From NCBI GenBank assembly GCA_022457155.1, contig JAJGOT010000350.1, positions 484,001-548,000 of the forward strand: a stretch of DNA of 64,000 nt. The letters are read 5' to 3'. A program made the translations under genes and the position numbers. The notes under the pieces were generated by a model. It did no database searches. It saw only the letters and a program-made list of their open reading frames with translations, and was not told the DNA's origin. This DNA is from Cladopsammia gracilis (Eukaryota > Cnidaria > Anthozoa > Scleractinia > Dendrophylliidae). This document shows positions 47,516 through 59,310 of the stretch, piece after piece (the first letter of the stretch is position 1; each line of letters starts with the position of its first letter).

Positions 47516-50007
47516 CTGTAAATGAAAAAGAAAAAAGAAAAAAGTATATAGATATATATGTTATCAAATGGCAACTGTTGTCCATAGTGTTTCGTGGGAT
47601 TAGAAGCCGGCACAGTATAGAAAGGGTCCACACCAGGAGGCCATACATACTTAGAACCGTCTTATAAGCAATAAAAATTATTGGTATTTGTACTCCATCG
47701 TAAGACATAATATATATATATATAGATAGGCAGAGCCTAACAGCGAAGCACTATGAACAAGCTTAACTAAGGTGAAACTTAACTAAGGTGAAAGGTCGGA
47801 AGCACAAGAATTAAGATTGACGACCGGGCTATTTTTCAATTTTAGCAATTCTCAAAAAACAGTAAGCTTATTACCCGACCGTCTGCACAGTACATTTAGA
47901 CCGTAGAAAAGTTCACAAAAACAACTTTTCTCCGTCTAGAATTACAGGTACGACTACTTTCCGAATAAAATACAGTTTTTGTTTGCCAAAAATTGCCCGA
48001 GAAAATGATTTGGAAATCAAAATTGCAAAAATACACAAACATATTTGCATAATTAATAAGGCGATGCGAGTGAAGATAGAACTGTACTATAAAATCAAAG
48101 TCTTGTTTTGTTTATAAAATTGCTTTTCAATCTATCTAATGAATGAACAAACACATAAAAATGGACAACACAATCTTCTTTCGAAAAATAATAATGTCGT
48201 GTCATTATAAGTGTAAAAGACACAATAAGGGAATTTTTTGGGACATACTGTTGTTACCCTGGAATCAGAACACGATAACAAAACTGTGTTGTTTACATTC
48301 TCACACACCAATATTTTTTTTTCCAGGTACACATAGGTCAAAGGAGAGGAATAGGTACAATATTTAGAGGTGTTCTGTTTTTAGAATGGCCAGAATATGT
48401 TCCAAAAAAACCGTGCCCTTAGTTTTTAAAGACCCATCGTCACTAACCGTGATTCATTGCGGGCGTTCTAGAATTTCTGGGGCCGCGAAAATCAGTTTTG
48501 TGTCGGGAAAGTGATTCCTATAAAAATCCGTTTACATCGGGAATCTGTATCGTCTATTAACTTCAAGATCATTTCTTTCAAATATTTAGTTCATATTCAA
48601 GGCATTGCATGTTGTTTTTGTATGTTTTCATTTATTTTCCATCGTTACTGATACGTTTTCTAGGCAACGCCGCCGAAGGCTCGAGGCCGGCTGTCAAGAA
48701 ACGGCAACTTTCAGAAGGTTTGGCTCCGAAATTCGGTCGTCTGTGGAAAGGAAACAGGTACATTAGATTGCCTACTAGTTAAGATTTATCTTCGAATCTT
48801 TTCATTGTAATTTTTTAGTACATTCGTTTTCCAGATACTGTGAGTTGACATTTGAATCTTACTATCGATAACCGTGACCGTTCGACCGGAATGAATAATG
48901 CTCCTTGGAGATGTAAACAACAGAAAAAGCTCAAACTTCTCGGTTCGCCGGCGGAGTCGTTTTTCCCAGCAACTATGTGAAATATTCCATGGAAGTTGAA
49001 GAAGGTTTTCCCCGTCCCTAACCGTCGAATGTTTTCCGATGCAAACTTCTGAAGCCGATAAAACGTTCTCCACCAGCGGAGCTCACTAATTATGCCCGAT
49101 GCAAATCAGATACGCCGACAGAACAGCCCACAAAATACAAACACTTCTCGGCTCGCTGGAGGTTTCGTTTTAAGCGGCATCGACCTTAACTTTCGGTAAA
49201 AATAAAAGAAGGTTGATCGCGTCCCACGACGTGAAAATGTTTTCGACGCGAACTTTCGAAGCGGAGGAAACTGCGTTGGAGACTGGAGTTGCCTGGAGCT
49301 ACAATAAGGCGGGTTGAGCGGCCCCAGACAAAATGCGAGACATGTTATACGGGCTTTTGATATCTAACAGGACCGCTTCTTGGAACTAATAAATCTTAAA
49401 ATTAATGTCGAACGAAATTTCAAACTCAGTGTTCATTTCTTCCTAGAGATGAGAGGCAAAAATTTCACTTCGCGAGAGATCGGATTTATCCAAAGAGGGC
49501 CCACACAAACAGAGTGACCGTTAGTATTTTTAAATTTAGTGGAAAGGTATGAGAATATCGAAAAGGTTCACTTATCGTAATATACTGTGATAAATATTCA
49601 TATAAAAGATAAAAATAAACTTATTTTTACCTGAAATGTTGTGTGGTGTCGTTCTTGTAGCTGAAAACGGCGAATTTAAGCGATTTGAAGGGTTTTGCAT
49701 CGGACGTTTACCTGTGAGTGTATAGTACTCATACTCATACTCATTTTTTCTTTGGACAAATCTGTCCAAGCGGGGAAAGGTGCAATGAGGTTAACCCTAT
49801 GTGAAGCACCAACCCGTGAAACAAGGCCAGACCACTACACCGGGAACTCCGTGCCCTGCTCTTTACGACAAGTGTGTGGGTCCTTTAACGTCCCCTGCTA
49901 AGCATATAACACTGAAGATGCAGGAGACGGGGCCTACGATTTTTCGTCCTTATCCGAGAAGACTAGAACATCTAACCATTTGCGGATAACATTGCAAAGG
50001 CAGCATG

Positions 50008-50048
<41 letters not shown>

Positions 50049-53000
50049 TGGGGCTCGAACCCGAGACCTCCCGCACAGCAGTCCGGCGCTCTACCTACTG
50101 AGCTACCGGTCGGCGGTACAAGAGAGACAAGGGAGGAAAGCCGGATTTTGGACCTCTCCAGCGCAGAGCCGATATTCACCAAGAAATTCCCATCGCACAG
50201 CTTCCAAACCCCGCACCAGGCAAGCTGAAACCCAGAGGTTTCTTCTCGAACGATGTCAGTGGCAGTCATAACTAAGCTGTCCTACGTCATCAGCCATTAT
50301 ATTGTACTTTTTTTACTGTCGAATGAAGTAGCTATCGAACTCACATTGTTTATGGTAGTCGAGAGGGACTCGATAAAAACATATTTATGGAGAAATAATT
50401 ATTCCTGCCCTTCTGTTTCTTGCATCACCGCTTTCGAGTTTCACTTCTTCAATAATCTACCAACAGCGTTTGAAATTGCACAAAGTATAACCTGTGTGGC
50501 GTCACACGATTCGCTCTCGACCGATGACGTAGGACAACTAAGTTATTCCCGCGCGCTGGGCTGTGATCTCAACTATACGCTCAGGTATACGTCCGATGCA
50601 AAACCCTTCAAATCGCTTAAATTCGCCGTTTTCAACAATAAGAACGACGCCACACAACATTTTAGGTAAAAATACGTTTATTTTGATCTTTTATATGAAT
50701 ATTTATCACAGTATATCACGATAAGTAAACATTTTCGATATTCCCATACATTTCCTCTAAATTTAAAAATACGAACGGTCACACAGTTTGTGTGGGCCCC
50801 CTGTGATTTATCTGGGTCCAAATCAAAATAAACAATGCGAGGTGCATCACGGTAAGTGACGATGGGCCTTTAAGTCGTTATAATTAAGAACTTCGTCGTT
50901 GTTTCTAACCTGTTGTAAATTGTTGCTCTCATTTAGCTCTGTACGTTTCAACCACAAACTGTACACAACTCTTGAGTATAAAGCAACCATCAATGCGACT
51001 GTCAACAATGCCAAAATTAGCCAAAACATACTATACGCTTTGCCTATCCATTCTTCAGGCCACGTATTAATGCAGTATTTCCATTGCTTGTTAAACTTTC
51101 TAAACATGTACGATGGGATCATCAAAATTACTCCAACAATCCAGGAACAAGATATGGTCACCTAAGATGATATCAAGTAAAATGTATGATTCAGTAAATT
51201 TTTATATATTTTTATCTAGATCAGCTTCAACGTTTTTATAAACACTTTTTATCATATGATTCAGTGTCCTACATTACTCCTAAAATCCAATCCCCACGTC
51301 AGTACGTCCATGCCATAGGAGCTGGAAACAGGCAAAGCAATTGATTGCTAGGCAAGGTGATGCATGGTGGGAGGTTAATCTTCCCAGTCCGCTACCTTGG
51401 CCATGAAGGGTTATGAAGGCCTGCCTGAATCTACCCTGAAACGTGCTGGCTAACGGGGACTCTGGCAAAGCTGACTGGATCAATCATCCACCAGTGGATA
51501 CAAATGTTTATAGAGACAGAGACAACCCCTAGCGTGACCATCCCGACCGTTACAATTGAAGAGGTCTATTCGGAGAGCTCTATGACACCATCTTGTGAAA
51601 CCCTGCCGGTAGCCAGATGGTTTTAATTTTAATTTTAATTTTTTTTTATATTTGCACTACAAAGAAACACTTACAAAACAATACCTACAAACACTAATAT
51701 TACACTACTTACAATACAATATACTACATCAACAATACCAAGAATATAGTATTAACAGTTCAGATGGTTGAAACATCCTCTGACGATGGAGATCTGTAGA
51801 AGAGGAATACTGCCAAGTAAACAGCTACAAATAGAGTCGCTTGTTCACTTTCAACGCCCTTTTACATGTTTTAATTTCTGTTTTAAGTAGTAGGTGGCCG
51901 TTAAGTATTTAATATAAATGCTTCCAAAAAAAACCTACTAAGTATCATTCTTACACAAAAAGCGTTCACATATTAGCCATGCTGAAATCCTCAGCACATC
52001 TTTCAAAAATCCAAATGAAATGATTTCATTGATCGGGAAATAAAAGGGAGTTCTTTTGCTTCGGTGAACATTTTGAAAATCGTTTGAAATTGTTGGCTTT
52101 ACATTACATACTAGGAGTCAAGAGCTTGACTCAAGCGTACTTCGGCTCCCTTGAAATAGACACGTTTCCATGGTCACAAAGTGGGGTTCAAAGTACGTTC
52201 ATTTTACCCATTTACATTCAAAGTAGGTTTCAAGTGAACCTAGAATTTGCGAAACCACCATCTATATTTCGTAATTGACGCGCGCAATACATATAACTTT
52301 AAAAATTCCAGTGCAGCTCTGCAACGATAACTATTTTTGTCATCCGTTCTATTCTTTAATTGAACGTTGAAACGTCAAACTTCCTAAGTCTGACGAATAT
52401 CAGACCTCATATCAGAGAAAGCGCGCGGGAGCTAGAACATCCGAAAGCTTTTTCACTCCAGTTTATTTTTACTAACATTATGGATAATTTCCATTTTCGC
52501 CTTATCATGGTCTTCATGTAAACACTGAGGTATTTTAATAATTTCCTATGTGTGAAATTTCCTTTTCGATTTTGTTGCCGTTTTTTTGTATGGAATTAAG
52601 GTAAAACCAATCTTCAATAGTTTTGTCCAGACTACTAAAATCTGAAAATTAAAATTTCTAACATAAAATTTCAACTGAACTAAAACCTCACCTTAAGTCT
52701 GCCCTTAGTTAGCTTTCCTTTGTTTCCATGGGGATATACCACGGCGTAGTACCGTTCAACTGCTAGTGCGACCAAAGAGTATACCGAGGCGAGCGCCCCA
52801 ATCCACGCTATGTTTGCACCAGTTAGCAATTTGCATAGAACATTGCCTGCCTCCCCATCTGGGTGGGTGAAAGCGTAGAAGAAAATGTACTTTGGTGTAA
52901 AAAAAATGGCTACAGTCATGTCTGCGACAGCTACGTTTAAAAGAAGGTAGTTGACTGACGTCCTGTGGAAGGAAAACATTGTTTTACATAAAAAATAATT

Positions 53001-55272
53001 TAATGGTAAGGTAGGGACTATATTTTAGTTGCTAAATAAGTAAACATACGGACAAGGAGAGAAGAGGATGATTATCTTCTTCCTTGCATGCTGCCAGAAA
53101 GTGCCCGCGCTGTCAGTAGCACTCATAACTAAGCTGTCCTACGTCATCAGCCATTATATAATAATTGTACTTTTTTATGTCGACTAAATTAAGTAGCTAT
53201 CGAAATCACATTGTTTATGGTAGTCGAGAGGGACTCGATAAAAACACATTTATGGAGAAATAATTATTCCTGCCCTTCTGTTTCTCACCTCACTGCCTAC
53301 GAGTTTCACTTCTACCAACAGCGTTTGAAATTGCACAAAGTATAACCTGTGTGGCGTCACACGATTCGCTGTCGACCGATGACGTAGGACAACTAAGTTA
53401 TTCCCGCGCGCTGGGATGTGATTGGTTAATTCAACCTCGTTCCTAGGGCTTCTCTCTCTTCAGCTACGTTATCATCAGGAGAGACCCTGGTTGCGGCTGG
53501 TCACGTGGCTCCCAGAATCTGGGAGCTAACAAAAATTTATGTTAGGGGAGGGGTAGTAAAGTGTATAATTGTCGCTTTAACGAGAAAGGAAAGAAATGTA
53601 TTCAGGTATTATCAGTCATCAGAACAAGCTTATAGCCAAGCATTTCGTAATCACACAAGTATTTTCGACCAGTAAGCGGTTCATATTGTTGTTAACTCAG
53701 CCAAAACGTTTCTGAGCGACGGAAAGCACGTTAATAAACCTCGTTTCTTCAGCCGGGGATGGAAACAAACGCCGCGACGGTCAATATTTCGCGCTGGCAA
53801 ATGCCACGAACCGAGCTTGAATTCGACATTAAGCCAGTATCAGGCTCCTAAATATGTGAATACAGAGGTAATCTTTATCCTTATGCTTTATTTTATGCTA
53901 AATTTATACTGTCAGACGGCCGATTAGCCGAAAAACCTAACTTAACTCTGAGAATAGGCGACCGATCGAAATCAATTCACTTTGTTGACAAGATCAATAT
54001 ATTACATTGGGCAACGTTATACAGATTATATTTTATCTGCAAGCTAAGATTTAGACACGAATGCAGCACGCAAACTACAAGAATTATTACATTCTGGTCA
54101 ATAAAAGCATCATTTTATAAAGCAAACGATGTGCTGATGTGTGTGATGCTATATTTTGTTCAGGCAATATCAAATTCAAATTTGGATAAATAAACATCTT
54201 GCTCTTTTTACCTTTGTTGAATTTAGAAGGTGACGGGAGGCTTTCAAAGGTGTACATATTAAAATGTTAAATGCCTGAGTGTTTGAACGAATGAGCCTCT
54301 TGACAGGCATTTCTTTCGTCTTCTGTTCGTTCGAGAAGATCGACGAAAGTAGTTATTGACCCTACCCCGATGGAAAATATTTTGTCACCGGGTGGCACGT
54401 GACCAGCCGCAACCAGGGTCTCTCCCGATGATGACGTAGCCGAAGAGAGAGAGAGACCCTGGGAACGAGGTTGTGGTTAATTCAAATCGGGTCGTATGCA
54501 TGAACATGTAATAAAAAGCCTTATGCATTGACTATCCATTGATAACAATGAAAATCAGCTTTGTAACCTTTTACGTCTGGCATGAATGTCACCGACTTTT
54601 AAAAATGGATTTATGAATAATCCTCAAATATTTATTTGAGGGAGGAAACAACGGTAGATCATTTCAGAAGAGAAAGCTCGGAATAACTAGAATATGCCCG
54701 CCACACAAAATTTATATAAAGAAACAATTATTGCAACTTTTGTTGGCCAAATTTCATTCCTCAGCAGTATTAGCAATAACCAAATCCGAACACTAAAAAA
54801 TGTCATTATAAATTATAAAGACAACAATTAATCCCCTTCAATCGCGGGAATAGCTAGTTCATAAGGAGTATACAGCTATATGTTCGGTCCATCTTGTCCT
54901 GCTCGCGCTTCGATTGTACGGTTTTTTTTTTTATAAATCCACTGGCAATTCGTAAAATTATTATTTTTTTTAATATGATCACAAGACCGTAACGGGACCT
55001 ATGGGAAGGTCTGTTGCCAGAAATATCAGGAAAAAAAAGCATTTTTTTCTTCTGGCTAAAGCTCTTGACTCAGCCCCTAAATTTTTAGATAATTACAAAA
55101 TTTGTGACGTTATAGATTAGATTGTGCCTGGTTCCCTGGCATACCTCATGTCCTGATTCTTTAGGATGATAGCACAAACAAGAGAGTTCCCGGCGATGTT
55201 TAAGATGACAAGTAAGGTCTGCACCGTTGCTATGGAGATCTGAGCTGCTTCAGTATCCTTGTACACAGACAT
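47168..55272 (-). CDS. Rhodopsin-class (class A) GPCR, probable peptide receptor, 4 exons, 332 aa
   Basis: Exons 55,272-55,145, 52,962-52,692, 51,161-50,910 and 47,515-47,168 join in frame (split codon, then phase 0, then phase 0) to 332 residues. Class A hallmarks: GN at 28-29 (TM1), LNVAVAD with D57 (TM2), C86 before TM3 and C163 in loop 2 for the usual disulfide, ERY at 112-114, W140 and P149 (TM4), CWVT at 240-243 in place of CWxP (TM6), NSAINPIVY with NPIVY at 276-280 (TM7), then CSCRRK, a possible palmitoylation site. Extracellular N-terminus is only ~11 residues. It acts at the plasma membrane through G proteins. The overall look is of cnidarian neuropeptide-receptor-like GPCRs. The ligand is unknown. 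Confidence 0.93.
47722..48182. repeat. Repeat family R1, copy 1 (GPCR last intron)
   Basis: Starts after a (ta)n run: 'gagcctaacagcg', 'aaggtgaaaggtcggaagca', 'gacgaccgggctattttt', 'ccgtctgcacagtacattta'. The second copy is at 55,323-55,745. Confidence 0.8.
48660..49330. other. Intronic imperfect duplication (48,890-49,075 and 49,105-49,290)
   Basis: Shared 'gaagaaggtt', 'gaatgttttccgatgcaaac' / 'gaaaatgttttcgacgcgaa' and 'ttctgaagc' / 'ttcgaagc'. No coding evidence for the 95-codon minus-strand ORF. Confidence 0.35.
49735..50114 (-). mobile_element. tRNA-derived SINE (family S1), minus strand, in GPCR intron
   Basis: The head at 50,110-50,041 has A box 'tagctcagtagg' and B box 'gggttcgagccc'. 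The body shares 'actcagggtcttaaaataac' and 'tgctgcctttgc' with the plus-strand SINE at 7,433 but has a different, longer 3' half ending near 49,735. Confidence 0.82.
50247..50580. repeat. Repeat family R2, copy 1
   Basis: 'agctgtcctacgtcatcagc', 'tggtagtcgagagggactcg', 'cacacgattcgct' and 'ccgatgacgtaggacaacta'. Second copy at 53,102-53,434. The 138-codon ORF over it is not conserved. Confidence 0.75.
50910..51161 (-). CDS. GPCR exon 3 (TM4-TM5)
   Basis: Acceptor 'atatcatcttag', donor gttaga. 84 codons from VTISCSWIVGV to NESNNLQQ, with loop 2 cysteine in WKYCINTWPEE. Confidence 0.93.
51265..51655. repeat. Possible retroposed repeat with (attttaa)n tail
   Basis: GC-richer block ('cgctaccttggccatgaagg', 'gaaaccctgccggtagccag') ending in 'attttaattttaatttttt'. 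A tail of this type suggests a SINE or LINE 3' fragment. Family not recognised. Confidence 0.4.
52692..52962 (-). CDS. GPCR exon 2 (TM2-TM3, ERY)
   Basis: Acceptor 'tccttccacag', donor gtgagg. Encodes TSVNYLLLNVAVADM through the ERYYAVVYPHG second intracellular loop. Confidence 0.93.
53102..53434. repeat. Repeat family R2, copy 2
   Basis: It matches 50,247-50,580 with small indels. Just after its conserved 'cgcgcgctgggatgtgattg' the MULE-like element is inserted. Confidence 0.75.
53433..54474. mobile_element. ~1.04 kb Mutator-like non-autonomous TIR transposon
   Basis: Left end 'aacctcgttcctagggcttc' and right end, the inverse of 'aacctcgttcccagggtctc', form TIRs of ~75 bp that extend through 'gagagaccctggttgcggct'. 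'ggttaattc(aa)' stands on both sides (53,424 and 54,475), a 9-11 bp target duplication. No transposase ORF, so non-autonomous. It sits between GPCR exons 1 and 2. Confidence 0.85.
55145..55272 (-). CDS. GPCR exon 1
   Basis: ATG at 55,272, encoding MSVYKDTEAAQIS and TM1 (ATVQTLLVILNIAGNSLVCA). Donor gtatgc follows the first two bases of Arg43. Confidence 0.9.
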
Positions 55273-55322
55273 AATTCAACCTGCCACTTTCGCCTTATCT
55301 GGAGTTATAGATAATATATATA

Positions 55323-55745
55323 GATAAGTTGAGCCTAACAGCGTAGCTCTCTGAATAGAAAGCCGATGATAAGCTTAACTAAGGTGAAAGGTCGGAAGCA
55401 CAAGAATTAAGATTGACGACCGGGCTATTTTTGAAATTTAGAAATTCTGAAAAACAGTATTATGCGACCGTCTGCACAGTACATTTAGACCGTACAAAAG
55501 TTCACAAAAAACAAAAAAACAAAATTTCCGAATAAAATACACCTGTTGCGTATCAAAAATTGCCCGAGAAACTGATTTGGAAATCAAAATTGCAAAAAAT
55601 ACACAAACATATTTGCATAAGGCGACGCGAGTGAAGTTAGAACTATAAAATCCAAGTCTTGTTTTGTTTACATGAAATTGCTCTTCAACCTATGTAATGA
55701 ATGAACAAACACATAAAAATGGACAACACAATTTTCTTTCGAAAA
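55323..55745. repeat. Repeat family R1, copy 2 (just upstream of the GPCR ATG)
   Basis: Same order of blocks as 47,722-48,182, again beside a (ta)n run and ending 'acataaaaatggacaacaca'. It starts about 50 bp upstream of the GPCR start codon, so the promoter or 5' UTR may include it. Confidence 0.8.
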
Positions 55746-56229
55746 AATTATTCAAATCTCTATAAGTTTATGTTTAAAAGCAAAACGCGTACCATTTATA
55801 GCGTATCGAGGCCGAGCTGTTTTCTGTGAAAGAAATCAATTTCTCCAAAACTAACAAGAACAAAAAGAAAAAAATCAATCACAGATTGATATGAATATAA
55901 ATTCCCATCGAAAAATGTAATTTGTTTTACTTTAAGTCCCTCGACTGCTTGGAAATTCTTTAAATATCCGATTCTTCGGTTCTGAAATCCGGATGTGAGT
56001 AACATTTCCCCGCATTGCTCCCGCATTGATAAAAAACGTATGAAGTTCCTCGAAGGAAGATTTTATCCCTGAAAGCTCTTCTTTTTCCACTATAGCGGCT
56101 TCTGAGTATCCCTTAATTAGTATCCCTGTCTTGAGTAGCAAACCGCGAAAAAATGCAGGGAAATAACGACTTTAATTTGAAACGGTTTTCTCCGCTAAAC
56201 ACAGCAAAACATCAAAAGCGTTTACCGAG

Positions 56230-57060
56230 CTGACGTGACATCCGCAGCCGTGTAGCGCGCGAAAAACAAAGCCTCGCTTTGGTTTCAAAATTGCTAAGAT
56301 CCCGGATGTTACGCGACGTCATACGCCATGTTTTGCGACGTCGTACGCGCGCGCGAGCTCGCCCTGCCCAACACTCGGACACACATGTACAGACGCCGCC
56401 CGTGAAACATTCCGCTAGCCATGACCATGAAAAATGACAGGCATAGGTTCTAGGAGTATGGAGCTACGCGAGCAGGCCTTCGGCCCGCGAGAGCTCCGCT
56501 ATAAACTCAAAGTGTCGCTTGTTTTGAGATAAGAGGCAGTATGCGCCCATAAACGTTGATCCTATCTGCCGCCTTTTTACACACATGGTTCTTATGGTAA
56601 TTCCACTGAAATAGAACTTACAATATATTTTTTCTCAAACTTTGCCTACGAGATATTCATTATATGAGAATTTGAATTTAAAAATAAAAAAATGGGGTAC
56701 CCGTGTTGGTTAAGGAGCTGTCAGGCTTCGAATATGCCCTTTTTTGGCATTTTAGCAGCGTTGTTATAGAAGTGTATTCGCCATTATTTGAAAACTCTTC
56801 AAAACTAAAAAAATCGCATACATTGCGTTGGTCACAGGTAAACGTTTTACATTCGTTTTAGACAGAGAAGTCTTAGCGCTAGACAAATATCAGACAAAAT
56901 CCGTTTTGCTGATTACTAAAATGCAAAACAGAGAAACTACAGTTTAGTTTAATAAGTCTTTTCTCATGCAAAGGTTTTGGGTATTTGTTTAGTAAGGACG
57001 AAAAAAAAGGTGGGGTGGCCGTGCTCGTTTACGAGAAAATAGCCACTTATTTTTTAGCGA
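56230..57060. other. CpG-containing intergenic stretch, no gene seen
   Basis: 'cgacgtcatacgccatgttt' and 'cgacgtcgtacgcgcgcgcg' repeat a 'cgacgtc.tacg' motif near 56,316-56,350. No exon found. Confidence 0.4.
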
Positions 57061-57067
57061 GAGGCAT

Positions 57068-58040
57068 CGTCCACACGTATCCGGATATTTTTGAATCCGC
57101 AACTTTTTTGATGCGGATTGGCCTTCCGTCCACACGTATCCGGCGAATTCGGCCTACGACTCCGCAACTTTTTTAATCCGCTCTCTAGAGTGGAAATTGT
57201 TGAATGCGCTACGAGTACGGCATCGTGTGGACGGTCGAATCCGGATCTTTTTGAATACGCTGACGTAACAGTATCGGATCCAGTCTTTAACCGCGCGAAT
57301 ATTCAACATGGCCGACCGAAATGTTATCGTATCACTTCTTCTTGGACTTATTTCAAGTCTAACAAGAGGCTCCTAGCAGCCTACACTCATGCACATGCGT
57401 AAGTTAGTTTCATGATATATTTTAAACATGATAAGAAGATGTCCGACATGGCGAAGAGTACTCCTTTCATTCAGTCATCGTTCCTGCAAACCACGCTGTT
57501 TACTATTGATTGTTTTGAAAATGAAGGCTGTACCACAATGAAGGGAATGATTCTTCTAAGTCTTATATATACCAAACATGAACATTGCTAATGTAAGTAG
57601 GGTTGTAGGAGACGCTGTCGTGACACTTGAGTAACGCTCTTTTGCCGGAAGTGAGAGTAGCCGGAAGTCACTAAACAGGAAGTGTAGTGGCAAAGCTATG
57701 AACCGGAAGTGTACAATTTAAATTATGCGTGCATAAATTTGCATGCAAAATCGTGACACAAAAAATAAAAATAATAATAATAATAAAAATAATAACAAGA
57801 AAAACGGAGCCGAAACCTTACCTCATGCCGCTACGCGCATGAGTAATAACGTGTTTACAGGTGAACTTGGCTTTGAACTTGGCCTTTGCGCATGCTCTGT
57901 TGATAACATTTAAAGAGGAGCCAAGAGTACTAGAGCGAATCCGGATACGTGTGGACGGGCAAATACGATTCGAATACGGTACGTGTGGACGAGAATATTT
58001 TCTAATCCGGATTCAAAAATATCTGGATACGTGTGGACGG
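57068..58040. mobile_element. ~970 bp TIR element with repeated 'ccacacgtatccgg' ends
   Basis: 'cgtccacacgtatccggata' followed by 'tttttgaatccg' begins the left end, and the inverse 'ggatacgtgtggacg' ends the right. Each end repeats the motif 2-3 times (57,070, 57,128 and 57,220; 57,940, 57,980 and 58,025). The interior holds four ETS-like ccggaagt/aggaagt sites. No transposase. Confidence 0.7.
57646..57715. promoter_or_regulatory. Cluster of four ETS-type motifs
   Basis: 'gccggaagtgagag', 'gccggaagtcac', 'caggaagtgtag' and 'accggaagtgta' within 70 bp, all in one orientation. ETS/GABP sites are typical of promoters, but no gene start is evident. Confidence 0.4.
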
Positions 58041-58770
58041 GTCAAAGGTAACCTCTGTGTTCTAAATGTGCGCGCGCTCGCGCACGCGCTAATGGCGCAA
58101 GAAATTATGCGCAGTAATTGATGCACAATACAACTCAGTGGAATCACCTTAACTTTGCCCAACTGCGACATGTGAAATATAGGAATTCGATTGGTTGTTA
58201 TTAGCGCGCGTTTTTCCAGGCGCAGTCAATGATTATACTACATTTCGGTTTCACGTGGGTGTGGTGCTTTTATGATTTCCTTTCGTTTGTATTCAGTAGA
58301 ATCAATATTGTTGTAAATTCGGATAAAAAAAATTCTCGCTGACGGACGCAGACCTCGTAAAAGTGTCCGATATTTGTTTGGAAATAACAAGAGATTCGAT
58401 AAAAAATTGGTTTTGTAGTTGAGGAACTCTCCGAGCTTGTGTGTACCATAAAATCGCTGTGTTCTCGACGTTTAGAAAATTTGTGGTCAGACTCAACAAC
58501 AAGAATAACTTAATTACAGTATTCCTATTTCTATACATGATGTTAGCGAAATAGTTACTATATGCAACAAGCTTAAGGAAAGTTATACTATTTAAAAAAT
58601 GGAATACTCTTAGGACTGAGTTTCTGTGAGCATTTCTTACTGCTGTGCATTTAGATTCATTTAGTCAATTTGAAACCATTTCCGTGAGTCTGGCCACAGA
58701 TTGTCTACGAGTCGAGAACATAGCGATTTTCAGTATGCACAAGCTCGTTAAATTTGTTAACTACAATTTC

Positions 58771-58950
58771 CGCCTCAAAAATTCATAACATCGGAAAATG
58801 TAACGCCTTTTGTTTTCGGAAGGGATAAAAGTGTTCGGAAAATGTTCGGAAAATGATCGGAAGATGTTCGGAAGCTGTTCGGCTTTCGTAAGTAAAATGT
58901 CGCCTCAAACTTTCATAACATCGGAAAATATAACGCCTTTTGTTTTCGGA
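58771..58950. repeat. Duplicated 50 bp block with 'ttcggaa' repeats between
   Basis: 'cgcctcaaa..ttcataacat' then 'cggaaaatgtaacgcctttt' occurs at 58,771 and 58,901. In between is 'tgttcggaaaatgttcgg' repeated. Confidence 0.7.
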
Positions 58951-59084
58951 GGCATACAAAATGTCGTTTTGTGTACGAAATAAGGTCAGCTAGGATTTTC
59001 GGAAATACGGAAATTTTCTGTTGCTAAAATAACTGAAAAACCCAAACTGTATTAATTAGCTTTCACATAGTGTCCCTTCATGAT

Positions 59085-59310
59085 GAGGCACTAAAATGAT
59101 ATGGAAAAACAGTACAACGCCATTCCAAGCGTTTTGTACACTTTCATCACTGGGTTCCCTGTAAAGGCATTAAAATGATATGGAAAAACAGTACAACGCC
59201 ATTCCAAGCGTTTTCCTTAATATTCCTCATTGGGTGCCCTGTAAAGGCACTAAAATGATATGGAAAAACAGTACAACGTCATTACAAGCGTTTGACCAAA
59301 CATTAAGTGG
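59085..59310. repeat. 80 bp tandem repeat, 3 copies
   Basis: 'taaaatgatatggaaaaaca' plus 'gtacaacg.catt.caagcg' recurs at about 59,089, 59,168 and 59,248, separated by 'tgggt(t/g)ccctgtaaagg'. Confidence 0.88.

Noticed and set aside
50041..50110. tRNA gene on the minus strand
   Set aside because: Same reason: head of a second SINE copy.
50253..50669. 138-codon plus-strand ORF in the GPCR intron
   Set aside because: Lies on repeat R2. The second copy at 53.1 kb does not keep the frame.
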